Assembly (NCBI RefSeq): GCF_000196675.2
Contig: NC_015312.1
Coordinates: 6,154,501 to 6,218,500, forward strand
DNA length: 64,000 nucleotides
From: Pseudonocardia benzenivorans CB1190
GTDB lineage: Bacteria > Actinomycetota > Actinomycetes > Mycobacteriales > Pseudonocardiaceae
Direction: 5' to 3'
The position numbers were made by a program, and so were the translations under genes. Positions within the stretch are counted from its first letter, which is position 1, and each line of letters begins with the position of its first letter. The notes beneath the pieces are model-generated. The model saw only the letters and a list, made by a program, of their open reading frames with translations, was not told the DNA's origin and did not search any database. Shown here piece by piece: positions 56,594 to 64,000 of the stretch.

Positions 56594-56613
56594 ACCAGAA
56601 GTGGAACATGTTC
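56574..56613. promoter_or_regulatory. direct repeats and palindrome in the MocR/AhpD control region
   Basis: GAAGTGGA occurs at 56574-56581 and 56598-56605, a 24-bp period, and GAACATGTTC (56604-56613) is a perfect 10-bp palindrome overlapping the second copy. MocR regulators usually bind direct repeats between divergent genes. The first copy lies inside the regulator's first codons. Confidence 0.45.
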
Positions 56614-56643
56614 ACCGGCCACTGCGGAACTACCGTCGCGTAC

Positions 56644-57144
56644 ATGTCGCAACGGACCACCGCCCCCGAACGCAACGTCGAGCGCCCGGCGCGCCTCGAG
56701 CTGGCCGAGCTCGCCCCCGAGGCCTACAAGGCGATGATCGCCCTCGACGGCGCCGCCCGCCGTGGCCTCGACCCCGTCGTCGCCGAGCTGGTGAAGATCC
56801 GCGCCTCGCAGCTCAACCACTGCGCGTTCTGTCTCGACATGCACACCAAGGACGCGCTCGCCGCGGGCGAGAGCGTCGAACGGATCATCCAGCTGTCGGC
56901 CTGGGAGGAGTCACTGCACTTCTACAGCGCCAAGGAGGTCGCGGCCCTGGAGCTGACGGAGGCGATGACCGTCCTCACCGACGGGTTCGTGCCCGACGAC
57001 GTCTACGCGCGCGCCGCCGCGGAGTTCGACGAGACCGAGCTCGCCCACCTGATCGTGGCGATCACCGTGATCAACGCCTGGAACCGCTTCGGCGTCACCT
57101 CCCGGTTGGCGCCGGGGCACTACACGCCCGCCCGGCACGGCTGA
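56644..57144 (+). CDS. carboxymuconolactone decarboxylase/AhpD-family protein
   Basis: ATG 56644 gives 166 residues. The AhpD-type redox motif is NHCAFCLDMHTKDALAAG with Cys60, Cys63 and His67, preceded by the helix LVKIRASQLN. ERIIQLSAWEESLHFYSAKE follows, which is typical of small alkylhydroperoxidase-like proteins. It likely acts as a disulfide-type reductant or peroxidase in the cytoplasm. It is divergent from the MocR regulator and convergent with the methyltransferase, 20 bases between coding ends. Confidence 0.9.
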   Translation: MSQRTTAPERNVERPARLELAELAPEAYKAMIALDGAARRGLDPVVAELVKIRASQLNHCAFCLDMHTKDALAAGESVERIIQLSAWEESLHFYSAKEVAALELTEAMTVLTDGFVPDDVYARAAAEFDETELAHLIVAITVINAWNRFGVTSRLAPGHYTPARHG

Positions 57145-57164
57145 GTCGCGCGCCGGGACCGGGC

Positions 57165-57947
57165 CTACGTCCGGACCGCCGAGATGCTGTAGCGGTTGAG
57201 GCTGAACAGGTACTCGTCCTCGGCGGCGCGGGCGCGCAGGTCGGCGAGCCAGTCGGCGGCGTCCTGCGCGGTGACGCCGCGCCGCCCGGGCACGAACGCG
57301 GCGATCGTCTCCATGATGTTCGCGCTGAAGGTGTCGGCGTGCAGGCGCGGGTTGAACAGCGGGATGACGCGCTGGTCGACGACCTCGAAGCCGCCGCGGC
57401 GCAGCAGCCCGGCGAGCCGTCGCGGGAGCCGGGCGTCGGCCAGGTGCTCCTCCCAGGCCGCGACGATCCGCTCGTGCCGGGCGCGGTCGGCGACGTTCCA
57501 GACCAGCGAGTCCCAGTCGGTGTCCAGCACGACGACCCGCCCGCCGGGCCGCAGCACCCGGGCGACCTCGGCGATCGCCGCGGGCATGTCGGGGACGTAC
57601 TCGTAGACCTGCGTCGCGACGACGACGTCGAACTCCTCGTCCGGGTACGGCAGCGCGCAGGCGTCGCCCTCACCGACCGTCGCCCATAGCATCGCCGCGC
57701 ACCGCTGCCGGGCGATCGCGTTCATCGCCGGGCTCGGGTCCATCCCCTGCACCGCCCCCGCCGGGCCGACCGCCTCGGCCATCGACGCGAGCAGATAGCC
57801 GGGTCCGGACCCGACGTCGAGCACCCGCTCCCCGCGCCGCAGCCGCAACATGTCGAGCACCTGGGCACGCTGGGCGACGACGTCGCTCGTCGCGTAGCTG
57901 CGGTCCAGTCGCCGCGCTTCCTCGTCGCCGAACTCCAACATCGCCAC
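57165..57947 (-). CDS. class I SAM-dependent methyltransferase
   Basis: This is a 260-residue protein. Motif I is GERVLDVGSGPGYLLASMAE, motif II includes GMDPSPAMNAIARQR, and VGEGDACALPYPDEEFDVVV, then EVARVLRPGGRVVVLDTDWD, are the following blocks of the Methyltransf_11/UbiE-like class. The C-terminal 90 residues (FEVVDQRVIPLFNPRLHADT ...) resemble demethylmenaquinone or arsenite-type small-molecule methyltransferases. The acceptor is unknown. GTG 57947 is the start. Confidence 0.88.
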   Translation of the reverse strand: MAMLEFGDEEARRLDRSYATSDVVAQRAQVLDMLRLRRGERVLDVGSGPGYLLASMAEAVGPAGAVQGMDPSPAMNAIARQRCAAMLWATVGEGDACALPYPDEEFDVVVATQVYEYVPDMPAAIAEVARVLRPGGRVVVLDTDWDSLVWNVADRARHERIVAAWEEHLADARLPRRLAGLLRRGGFEVVDQRVIPLFNPRLHADTFSANIMETIAAFVPGRRGVTAQDAADWLADLRARAAEDEYLFSLNRYSISAVRT

Positions 57948-58004
57948 GTTCGGAGGCTAGCCCGCCCCGGCGCGCCTGACCGGCCCGCGACCGGACGCAT
58001 CCGC

Positions 58005-58054
58005 GCGCAACCTCACCGTCGTCACCGGGCCTCGGAGCAGCAGCGAGGTTGCGC
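58005..58054. repeat. GCGCAACC inverted repeat, copy D, with extra half-arms, in a 309-bp gap
   Basis: GCGCAACCTCACCGTCGTC begins at 58005 and GCAGCGAGGTTGCGC ends at about 58054. Two lone right half-arms, GGAGGTTGCGC, follow at 58088-58098 and 58134-58144. The gap 57948-58256 between the methyltransferase and amidase holds these repeats and the amidase ribosome-binding site (GGGAGG, 58248-58253), and no other gene is seen. Confidence 0.7.
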
Positions 58055-58256
58055 GCGGGACGAGGGCGGCGGGGCGGCGCGCGCGGCGGAGGTTGCGCCC
58101 GGGGCGGGGTCGGCGCGGGTGGCCACGTGCTGCGGAGGTTGCGCGGGGCGGGTCGGCGCGCCGGGCCCGGCCGCGGCGGACGGTCGGGGGGTGCGGCCGG
58201 GGCTAGGGTCGCCGGGACCGCACGTCCGGACGTCCCGCCCGGCGCAGGGAGGCAGC

Positions 58257-59735
58257 GTGGACCAGCCCGAGTACCGCTCGTACGACGCCGTGGGGCTCGC
58301 CGAGCTCGTCGCGAAGGGCGAGGTGTCGGCGTCGGAGCTGCTCGAGGCGGCGATCGCGCGCGCCGACGCCGTCGGTGCGCGGATCAACGCGATCGTCCGG
58401 CCGATGTACGAGATCGCGCGGGAACGCGCGCGCGGCGAGCTCAGCGGGCCGTTCGCCGGGGTGCCGTTCCTGCTCAAGGACCTCGGCCAGCACTACGCCG
58501 GGCTGCCGACGTCGGCCGGGAACCGGGCGCTGGCGAGGCACCCGCAGCCTGCGCACGCGCTCGTCGTCCAGCGGTGGCTCGACGCCGGCCTGGTCCCGTT
58601 CGGCAAGACCAACACCCCGGAGTTCGGCGCGAAGGGCATCACCGAGCCCGAGGTGTTCGGTCCGACGCGCAACCCGTGGGACACCACACGGACGCCGGGC
58701 GGCTCGTCGGGAGGGTCGGCGGCGGCGGTCGCGGCCGGGATCGTGCCGGTGGCCGGGGCCTCGGACGGCGGCGGGTCGATCCGGATCCCGGCCGCGTGCT
58801 GCGGGCTGTTCGGCCTCAAGCCCGGCCGCGGGCTCCTGCCCGACGGGCCGGACGTCGGCGAACGGCTGCACGGCGCGGCGGTCAACGGCGTCGTCTCGCG
58901 GACGGTGCGCGACACCGCGGCGATGCTGGACGTCCTCGTCGGCCCGGATCCGGGCGGTCCGTTCCCGACCCCCCGCCCCCCGGAGTCCTTCGCCGAGGTC
59001 GCCCGCCGCGATCCCGGACGCCTGCGCATCGGTTTCGCGACGGCCTCACCGCTGGGCACCCCCGTCGACCCGCAGGCCGTCGCGGCGGTGGAGGACGCGG
59101 CAGCGCTGCTGGACGCGGCGGGTCACGACGTCGAGCCGGCCTCGACCGGGGTGGACGAACGCGGTCTCGCCAAGGACTTCCTGACGATGTGGTTCGCGGC
59201 CGTCGCCGCGGAGGTCGCCGAGGCCCGGGCGGTGACCGGCTGCGGCGTCGACGCGTTCGAGCTGGACACGCGGATCATGGCCGCGGTCGGACGAGCGACG
59301 TCGGCACCCACCTACATCGCGGCGCACGACCGCTGGAACTCCCACACCCGCAGGCTGGCCGCGTTCCACGAGCGGTACGACCTCCTGCTCACCCCGACGC
59401 TGGCCCGGCCGCCGGTGCGGATCGGCGAGCTGGCCGCGCCGGAGGCCGTCGCGCGGGCGAGCCGGGTGCTGCTGCGCGCGCACGCGGCGGGCCTGCTGGC
59501 GAGGACCAACGTGCTGGACACGCTGATCGACCAGAACCTGTCGCCGGTGCCGTACACGCAGCTGGCCAACATCACCGGCCGTCCGGCGATGTCGGTGCCG
59601 TTGTACCGGACGCCGGCCGGGCTGCCTCTGGGGGTGCAGTTCGTCGGCCCGCTGGGTGGTGAGGGCCGGCTGCTCGCGCTGGCGGCGCAGCTGGAGGCCC
59701 TCCGGCCGTGGGCCGACCGGGAGCCGCCCCTCTGA
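58257..59735 (+). CDS. amidase-signature family hydrolase
   Basis: GTG 58257, with GGGAGG upstream, gives 492 residues. The Ser-cisSer-Lys triad is visible: Lys74 in VPFLLKDLGQ, Ser151 in TPGGSSGGSAAAVAAG, and nucleophile Ser174 in GASDGGGSIRIPAACCG, followed by LFGLKPGRG. The length is normal for the family. It would hydrolyse a carboxamide, but the substrate is unknown. It is the first gene of a pair with the glycosyltransferase 73 bases downstream. Confidence 0.92.
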   Translation: MDQPEYRSYDAVGLAELVAKGEVSASELLEAAIARADAVGARINAIVRPMYEIARERARGELSGPFAGVPFLLKDLGQHYAGLPTSAGNRALARHPQPAHALVVQRWLDAGLVPFGKTNTPEFGAKGITEPEVFGPTRNPWDTTRTPGGSSGGSAAAVAAGIVPVAGASDGGGSIRIPAACCGLFGLKPGRGLLPDGPDVGERLHGAAVNGVVSRTVRDTAAMLDVLVGPDPGGPFPTPRPPESFAEVARRDPGRLRIGFATASPLGTPVDPQAVAAVEDAAALLDAAGHDVEPASTGVDERGLAKDFLTMWFAAVAAEVAEARAVTGCGVDAFELDTRIMAAVGRATSAPTYIAAHDRWNSHTRRLAAFHERYDLLLTPTLARPPVRIGELAAPEAVARASRVLLRAHAAGLLARTNVLDTLIDQNLSPVPYTQLANITGRPAMSVPLYRTPAGLPLGVQFVGPLGGEGRLLALAAQLEALRPWADREPPL

Positions 59736-59808
59736 GGACGGCCGCCGTCGCCGCGGGCGGCGAACGCCCGCGGCGGGTCGGCCGGCGCACAACCCCTAGC
59801 CTCGACGC

Positions 59809-61005
59809 GTGGATTCGGGAGGCGGCAGGCGTCGCACCGTGACGTTCGTGGAGTTCAGCCCCTCCGGCGGGCTGTTCCAGTTCTCGGCGCAGCTCGCCGG
59901 GGGTGTCGCGGCGGGTGGTGACGCCGTCGACTTCATCACCGGCCCCGACCCGGAGCTCGGCCCGACCCACCCCGGCGTCCGGATGCGGCCGGTGCTGCCC
60001 ACCTGGCACCCGGCCGACGAGAAGCCCATCGGCCGGCTCGCGAAGAAGGCGCGGCGCGTGCTCCGAGCGGGACAGCGGGCGCTGGCCTGGCTCGTCGTGC
60101 TGGCCCTGCTGCGGCGCAGCCGCCCCGACGTCGTCGTCTGGTCGACGTGGCGGTTCAGCATGGACGCGCTGGGCGCCGTCGCGGCCCGTCGGCTGCTGCC
60201 GCGTTCGACGATCGTCCTCGTCGCGCACGAGCCGGTGCCGCGGGTGCGCGCCGACACCACGAAGGAGCGGCACGGGCGCGTCCTCGACCCCGCGCTGGAG
60301 CGGGCGTGGCACAGCGTCGACGCCGTCTTCGTGCTCGGTGAGGAGGCTCGCGCGAAGGTGCACGAGCGCTGGCAGGTCGCGTGCCCGGTCGTCGTGATCC
60401 CGCACGGCGACGAGGCGGCCCTGCGCGGCGACGCGCCGGTCCCGCCGTGTGCGCGGACCGGGCCGGTCGTCCTGTTCTTCGGCGCCTGGACCGCCTACAA
60501 GGGCATCGACCTGCTCTTCGACGCGGTTCCCGCCGTGCGGCACAAGGTCCCGGACGCGCGGATCGTCGTCGCGGGATCGGTGCTGGGTGTCGACGAGGCG
60601 GCGCTGACGGCGCGCGCCCGGGCGCTGGGCGTGCACGCCCGCCCCGGCTACGTGGCGACGGCCGACGTGCCGCGGCTGTTCGGGGAGGCCAGGGTCGTCG
60701 TCACGCCGTACCGGCGGGCCACGCAGAGCGGCGTCGTGCATCTCGCGTACACGTTCGCCCGGCCGGTCGTCGCGACGGCGGTCGGGGACATCCCGGCCGC
60801 GGTCCGCGACGGCGAGACCGGGCTGCTGGTACCGCCCGACGACCCCGACGCGCTCGCCGCGGCACTGGTCGACCTGCTCACCGACGCCGACCGCGCACAG
60901 TCGATGGGCGACGCCGGTGCGGCCTGGCTGGAGGCCGAGGCGTCGTGGACCGCGGTGGCCCGACGCGTCCGCGAGACCGTCGACCGGGTCCGCGGCGCCC
61001 GCTGA
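59809..61005 (+). CDS. glycosyltransferase, GT4-like
   Basis: GTG 59809 gives 398 residues of GT-B pattern. The N-terminal domain opens VTFVEFSPSGGLFQFSAQLA with a Gly-rich turn. The C-terminal GT1/GT4 domain has VVLFFGAWTAYKGIDLLFDA, then HARPGYVATADVPRLFGEAR, VVVTPYRRATQSGVVHLAYT (E/Q-type acceptor loop) and VGDIPAAVRDGETGLLVPPD. An Arg/Leu-rich membrane-proximal helix (about residue 75-100) suggests peripheral membrane attachment. The sugar and acceptor are unknown. Confidence 0.87.
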   Translation: MDSGGGRRRTVTFVEFSPSGGLFQFSAQLAGGVAAGGDAVDFITGPDPELGPTHPGVRMRPVLPTWHPADEKPIGRLAKKARRVLRAGQRALAWLVVLALLRRSRPDVVVWSTWRFSMDALGAVAARRLLPRSTIVLVAHEPVPRVRADTTKERHGRVLDPALERAWHSVDAVFVLGEEARAKVHERWQVACPVVVIPHGDEAALRGDAPVPPCARTGPVVLFFGAWTAYKGIDLLFDAVPAVRHKVPDARIVVAGSVLGVDEAALTARARALGVHARPGYVATADVPRLFGEARVVVTPYRRATQSGVVHLAYTFARPVVATAVGDIPAAVRDGETGLLVPPDDPDALAAALVDLLTDADRAQSMGDAGAAWLEAEASWTAVARRVRETVDRVRGAR

Positions 61006-61095
61006 GGAAGTGGGGTTCTCCCCCTCGGGAACGGGGGCGCACTCGATCGTCGCGAGGCCTCCGCGACGGCAGAGTTCTCCTCAACACGGAAACAC

Positions 61096-61136
61096 CCCCA
61101 CAGCACGAACCCCACAGCACGAACCCGGCGCACGAA
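61096..61136. repeat. three tandem 13-14-bp repeats ahead of the His/Asp-rich gene
   Basis: CCCCACAGCACGAA occurs at 61096-61109 and 61110-61123; a diverged CCCGGCGCACGAA follows at 61124-61136. All keep CACGAA and then C's. They end 22 bases before the ATG at 61159. Function unknown: regulator site or leader element. Confidence 0.7.
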
Positions 61137-61158
61137 CCCCACCGAGACGAGGCCCGAA

Positions 61159-61413
61159 ATGTTCAAGTCCCACTGCAGCACCAGCAAGCACCACAACGAC
61201 GACTACGGCAAGCACTGCGACGACAACTGGTCCGACAAGCACCACAACTGGGACGACAAGTACTCGCACTGCTGGGACAACGGCCGCTACGACGACGACT
61301 ACTGCGACAAGTCCTCCTACAGCGACTCCCACTGCCACGACTCCTACGACAAGGGCTGCCACGACAACTACGACCACTCCTCGTCCTACGGCAGCCACCA
61401 CGCCTACAACTGA
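61159..61413 (+). CDS. 84-residue Asp/His/Ser/Tyr/Cys-rich protein of novel type
   Basis: ATG 61159 has GAGG at 61148-61151. The 84 residues are 17 Asp, 14 Ser, 13 His, 9 Tyr, 7 Lys, 6 Cys, 6 Asn, 4 Gly, 3 Trp, and single Arg, Met, Phe, Thr and Ala. There is no Leu, Ile, Val, Pro, Glu or Gln. It starts MFKSHCSTSKHHNDDYGKHC and continues in the same style. Every codon after the start ends in G or C, while the overlapping Thr-rich and Val-rich frames do not show this, so this frame is the real one. A 13-bp-stem terminator follows 11 bases after the stop. It should be unfolded alone and could bind metal through His, Asp and Cys. No family recognised. Confidence 0.75.
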   Translation: MFKSHCSTSKHHNDDYGKHCDDNWSDKHHNWDDKYSHCWDNGRYDDDYCDKSSYSDSHCHDSYDKGCHDNYDHSSSYGSHHAYN

Positions 61414-61424
61414 CCTCCCACGAC

Positions 61425-61459
61425 GAGCGCCCCGGACCCACGCAGAGTCCGGGGCGCTC
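61425..61459. terminator. terminator after the His/Asp-rich gene
   Basis: GAGCGCCCCGGAC (61425-61437) pairs perfectly with GTCCGGGGCGCTC (61447-61459) around a 9-nt loop. It sits 11 bases past the stop, isolating this small gene from kup downstream. Confidence 0.85.
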
Positions 61460-61540
61460 GCGCGTCGCGACCCGCTCCCGGTCGCGCCCGGCACGTCGTG
61501 ATCACCGCGGTCCCTGCCGAACGCCGGGGCCGGGCAGACT

Positions 61541-63535
61541 GTGCGCGTGACCGACCCGCAGCCGACCGCCGACGTGGATGCCGCCGCGCCCGGCCCGGTC
61601 GAGCCCCCGCCGACGGCCGCGCCGCCCGTCGGCAACCCCGATCACCCCGCCGCGCACGGCGCGGGGCTGGCCGGGCTCGCCCTCGGGGCGCTGGGCATCG
61701 TCTTCGGCGACATCGGCACGAGCCCGCTGTACGCGATGCAGACCGTCTTCTCGATCGACGGCGGTGCCGTCCGGCCGAACACGGCCGACATCTACGGCGT
61801 CGTGTCGTTGATCTTCTGGTCGGTGACGATCGTCGTCACGATCAAGTACGTGTCGTTCATCCTTCGCGCCGACAACGACGGCGAGGGCGGGATCATGGCG
61901 CTCGCCGCGCTGGTCCGCGAGGTCACGCGGACCACGGCGCGACGCGGGATGGTGGCCCTGCTGCTCGGCGTGCTCGGCGCGTCACTGTTCTACGGCGACT
62001 CGCTGATCACGCCGGCGATCTCGGTGCTGTCGGCGGTCGAGGGTCTGGAGGTCGCCGAACCGCAGCTGGCCGAGCTGGTACTACCGATCGGCATCGCGAT
62101 CCTGGCGCTGCTGTTCCTGGCCCAGCGCTGGGGCACCCACCGCGTCGGCAGGCTGTTCGGGCCGATCATGGTGTTGTGGTTCGTCGTGCTCGCGGTGCTG
62201 GGGGTACCGCACATCGTCGAGCGCCCCGGCGTCCTGGTCGGGCTGTCGCCGACGTGGATCGGCGCGTTCATCGTCGACCACCCCTACACGGCGTTCATCG
62301 CGATGGGTGCCGTCGTGCTGTCGATCACCGGCGCCGAGGCCCTCTACGCCGACATGGGCCACTTCGGGAAGCGGCCGATCCGGGTGTCGTGGTTCGCCGT
62401 CGTCTTCCCGGCGCTGATCGTCAACTATCTCGGCCAGGCGGCGCTGCTGCTGGCCGACCCGAAGGCCGTCGACAACCCGTTCTACCTGCTCGCGCCGAGC
62501 TGGGCCCGGTGGCCGCTGGTCGTGCTCGCGACCTTCGCGACCGTCATCGCCTCGCAGGCGGTGATCTCCGGGGCGTTCTCGGTGTCGCGGCAGGCCGTGC
62601 GGCTGGGCTACCTGCCGCACCTGACCGTCCGGCACACCTCGACGCGGGAGAGCGGCCAGATCTACGTCCCGGCCGTCAACTGGCTGCTGTTCGCGGGCGT
62701 GCTCGTGCTGATGGTGACGTTCCGGTCGTCGGACAAGCTCGCGGCCGCGTACGGGCTCGCCGTGACCGGCACCCTGCTCCTGACGACGACGTTGTTCCTG
62801 ATGTACGCCGCCACGAAGTGGCGCTGGCCGACGTGGCAGCTGGTCCTCACCGGCGTCGTGTTCGGCGGCCTCGAGCTGCTCTACCTCGCCGCGAACATCC
62901 CCAAGATCCCGCACGGCGGGTGGCTGCCGCTGGTGATCGCGGCAATCGTCGTCACCGTGATGACGACGTGGCAACGCGGCCGGCGACTGATCACGGGCCG
63001 GCGCATCGACCTCGAGGGCCCGCTGCCCGACTTCATCGACCACCTGCACGAGAAGCGGGTGCGGCGCGTCCCGGGGACGGCGGTGTTCCCGCACCCGACC
63101 AACCAGACTGCCCCGCTGGCGTTGCGGGCCAACGTCCGGTTCAACGACGTGCTGCACGAGCGGGTCGTGATCGTCTCGGTGCTCTCGCTCAACGTGCCGC
63201 ACGTCCCGGTGGCCGAGCGGCTGACCGTCGACGAGCTGGGTCATCACGACGACGGGATCGTCCATCTGACGGCGAGCTTCGGCTTCCAGGACGACCAGGA
63301 CATCCCGGAGGTCCTGCGGCAGGCCCGCAACCTCACCCCGGAGCTCGACATCGACCCGGACGCGGCGTCGTACTTCCTGTCCCGCATCACGATCGAGCGC
63401 GGGGCGGGCAACGGCATGGCGTCGTGGCGCAAGCGGCTGTTCATCGGCCTCTCGCACAACGCGGCGACGCCGGCGTCGGTGTTCCGGCTGCCCGTGGACC
63501 GCACCGTCGTGATGGGCTCGCGCATCGAGCTGTGA
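61541..63535 (+). CDS. kup: Kup-family potassium transporter
   Basis: From GTG 61541 (GTG 61547 is an alternative) the protein has 664 residues. The KUP signature GIVFGDIGTSPLYAMQTVFS starts the first helix. Other blocks are IKYVSFILRADNDGEGGIMA, SLFYGDSLITPAISVLSAVE, and AEALYADMGHFGKRPIRVSW. About twelve transmembrane helices are followed by a 200-residue cytoplasmic domain (NQTAPLALRANVRFNDVLHE, GFQDDQDIPEVL). It would import K+ with protons. Its stop codon is inside an imperfect palindrome. Confidence 0.95.
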   Translation: MRVTDPQPTADVDAAAPGPVEPPPTAAPPVGNPDHPAAHGAGLAGLALGALGIVFGDIGTSPLYAMQTVFSIDGGAVRPNTADIYGVVSLIFWSVTIVVTIKYVSFILRADNDGEGGIMALAALVREVTRTTARRGMVALLLGVLGASLFYGDSLITPAISVLSAVEGLEVAEPQLAELVLPIGIAILALLFLAQRWGTHRVGRLFGPIMVLWFVVLAVLGVPHIVERPGVLVGLSPTWIGAFIVDHPYTAFIAMGAVVLSITGAEALYADMGHFGKRPIRVSWFAVVFPALIVNYLGQAALLLADPKAVDNPFYLLAPSWARWPLVVLATFATVIASQAVISGAFSVSRQAVRLGYLPHLTVRHTSTRESGQIYVPAVNWLLFAGVLVLMVTFRSSDKLAAAYGLAVTGTLLLTTTLFLMYAATKWRWPTWQLVLTGVVFGGLELLYLAANIPKIPHGGWLPLVIAAIVVTVMTTWQRGRRLITGRRIDLEGPLPDFIDHLHEKRVRRVPGTAVFPHPTNQTAPLALRANVRFNDVLHERVVIVSVLSLNVPHVPVAERLTVDELGHHDDGIVHLTASFGFQDDQDIPEVLRQARNLTPELDIDPDAASYFLSRITIERGAGNGMASWRKRLFIGLSHNAATPASVFRLPVDRTVVMGSRIEL

Positions 63536-63570
63536 GCGCCGACGGTCGCGAGGCGACCATCGCCGCTCAC
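63532..63570. repeat. diverged 39-bp palindrome over the kup stop codon
   Basis: GTGAGCGCCGACGGTCGC and GCGACCATCGCCGCTCAC are imperfect inverted arms around GAG. The right arm read in reverse complement is GTGAGCGGCGATGGTCGC, close to the arm of the 40-bp palindrome at 32736. In both, the host stop codon TGA is bases 2-4. Confidence 0.65.
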
Positions 63571-63599
63571 GACCCGGCGGGCACGTCGGGGCGGGCCGG

Positions 63600-64000
63600 T
63601 CAGGGCGGGGGCAGCGTGACGCCGAACCCGGCGACGGCGAGCCGCAGCAGGACCTGCCCGGGCGCGAGCAGGTCGGCGATCCGGGCGGCGGCCAGCACCT
63701 CCAGCTCGGCGAGCCGCGTGGCGTAGGCGTCGGCGCCGGCCAGCCGGGCCTTCTGCAGCTCGACCGTGTTGTGCCACACCTTCTGCCGGGCCTCGCGCAG
63801 GAAGCGGCGCGACGCCCGGCGGTTGAGCGGGGCGAGCGCACGGTCGACGAGCCCGCGGGCCGAGCGCGCCGCGAGCTCGCCGTCCTCGGCCGCGACGCGC
63901 GCGGACAGCACGGCGTCGATCCGCTCGTGGTCGCGGCGCCGACGGTCGAGCAGCGCGTCGTCGGTGAAGTCGGCGTCGGTGATCACCACGAGCAGTGCCT
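63600..64000 (-). CDS. partial protein of unknown function (5' end beyond window)
   Basis: The - strand frame is open from the right edge to the stop at 63600; the last 133 residues are visible. They read as an internal strand (LLVVITDADFTDDALLDRRR) followed by a long Arg/Ala/Leu-rich helical region (DRALAPLNRRASRRFLREAR, QKVWHNTVELQKARLAGADA) and a hydrophobic end (LLRLAVAGFGVTLPPP). A GTG at 63989 is possible, but upstream codons look coding. No family is recognised. It converges on kup. Confidence 0.6.
   Translation of the reverse strand, partial: ALLVVITDADFTDDALLDRRRRDHERIDAVLSARVAAEDGELAARSARGLVDRALAPLNRRASRRFLREARQKVWHNTVELQKARLAGADAYATRLAELEVLAAARIADLLAPGQVLLRLAVAGFGVTLPPP

Noticed and set aside
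61081..61635. Valine-rich - strand frame and Thr-rich + strand frame over the His/Asp-rich gene
   Set aside because: Both are mirror products of repeated GAC/TAC/CAC codons; only the 61159 frame has G/C at every third position, a start with a site, and a terminator after its stop.

Overview
The window is very G+C-rich DNA with dense, short-spaced genes, frequent GTG/TTG starts and near-saturated G/C at third codon positions. Together with mycothiol-type, SARP, SigC-like, DUF3159, DUF3349 and DUF427 proteins and an ectABCD cluster, this points to an actinobacterium, most likely Pseudonocardiaceae (Pseudonocardia-like). The family is inferred from gene content, not from a marker gene.

Positions 1 to about 20,170 are the right-hand part of a siphovirus-type prophage; its left part (portal, terminase) lies outside the window. 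The order on the + strand is: major capsid protein (partial), head-tail connector and joining proteins, major tail protein, a tail-assembly-chaperone pair joined by a predicted -1 ribosomal frameshift (slippery GGGAAAA at 2879, stem at 2894/2930), two further tail-assembly genes, a 1480-aa tape measure, distal/minor tail proteins (one with 11 copies of an SAEAWG repeat), two collar-type fibre proteins, a run of tiny overlapping membrane-protein genes, a CHAP endolysin and a holin, closed by a 17-bp-stem terminator. On the - strand follow a DUF732-type lipoprotein and two small genes, then a MerR/Xis-like protein facing a tyrosine integrase. No repressor is recognisable.

From 20,388 to 38,941 is chromosomal: a DUF3159 membrane protein, an SGNH hydrolase, the ectoine/hydroxyectoine genes ectABCD (- strand), a Baeyer-Villiger-type monooxygenase, two gene remnants, small membrane and DUF proteins, a PiT phosphate transporter behind a PHO-box-like direct repeat, a flavin-dependent monooxygenase operon with its own FMN reductase, a quinone-oxidoreductase-like protein, and glucose-6-phosphate dehydrogenase. 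An IS30-family element (about 38,992-40,347) has landed inside one copy of an intergenic GCGCAACC inverted repeat that occurs at least four times here.

From 40,557 to 51,740 lie a SigC-like ECF sigma factor with a zinc-finger anti-sigma candidate, an LRR/TIGR02996 protein, a secreted protein, a DsrE-like protein overlapping an FAD-oxygenase/mycothiol-isomerase fusion, a large SARP-AAA regulator, and TerC. From 51,991 to the end are a VOC protein, an IS110-family element, a fusion of a catalytically degenerate alpha/beta hydrolase with a DUF5519 domain, a MocR regulator divergent from an AhpD-like protein, a methyltransferase, an amidase, a glycosyltransferase, an extraordinary 84-residue Asp/His/Ser/Tyr/Cys protein with no Leu, Ile, Val, Pro, Glu or Gln, the Kup potassium transporter, and a partial unknown gene. 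The 84-residue protein is the most unusual single item: it has its own terminator and sits behind tandem 14-bp repeats.
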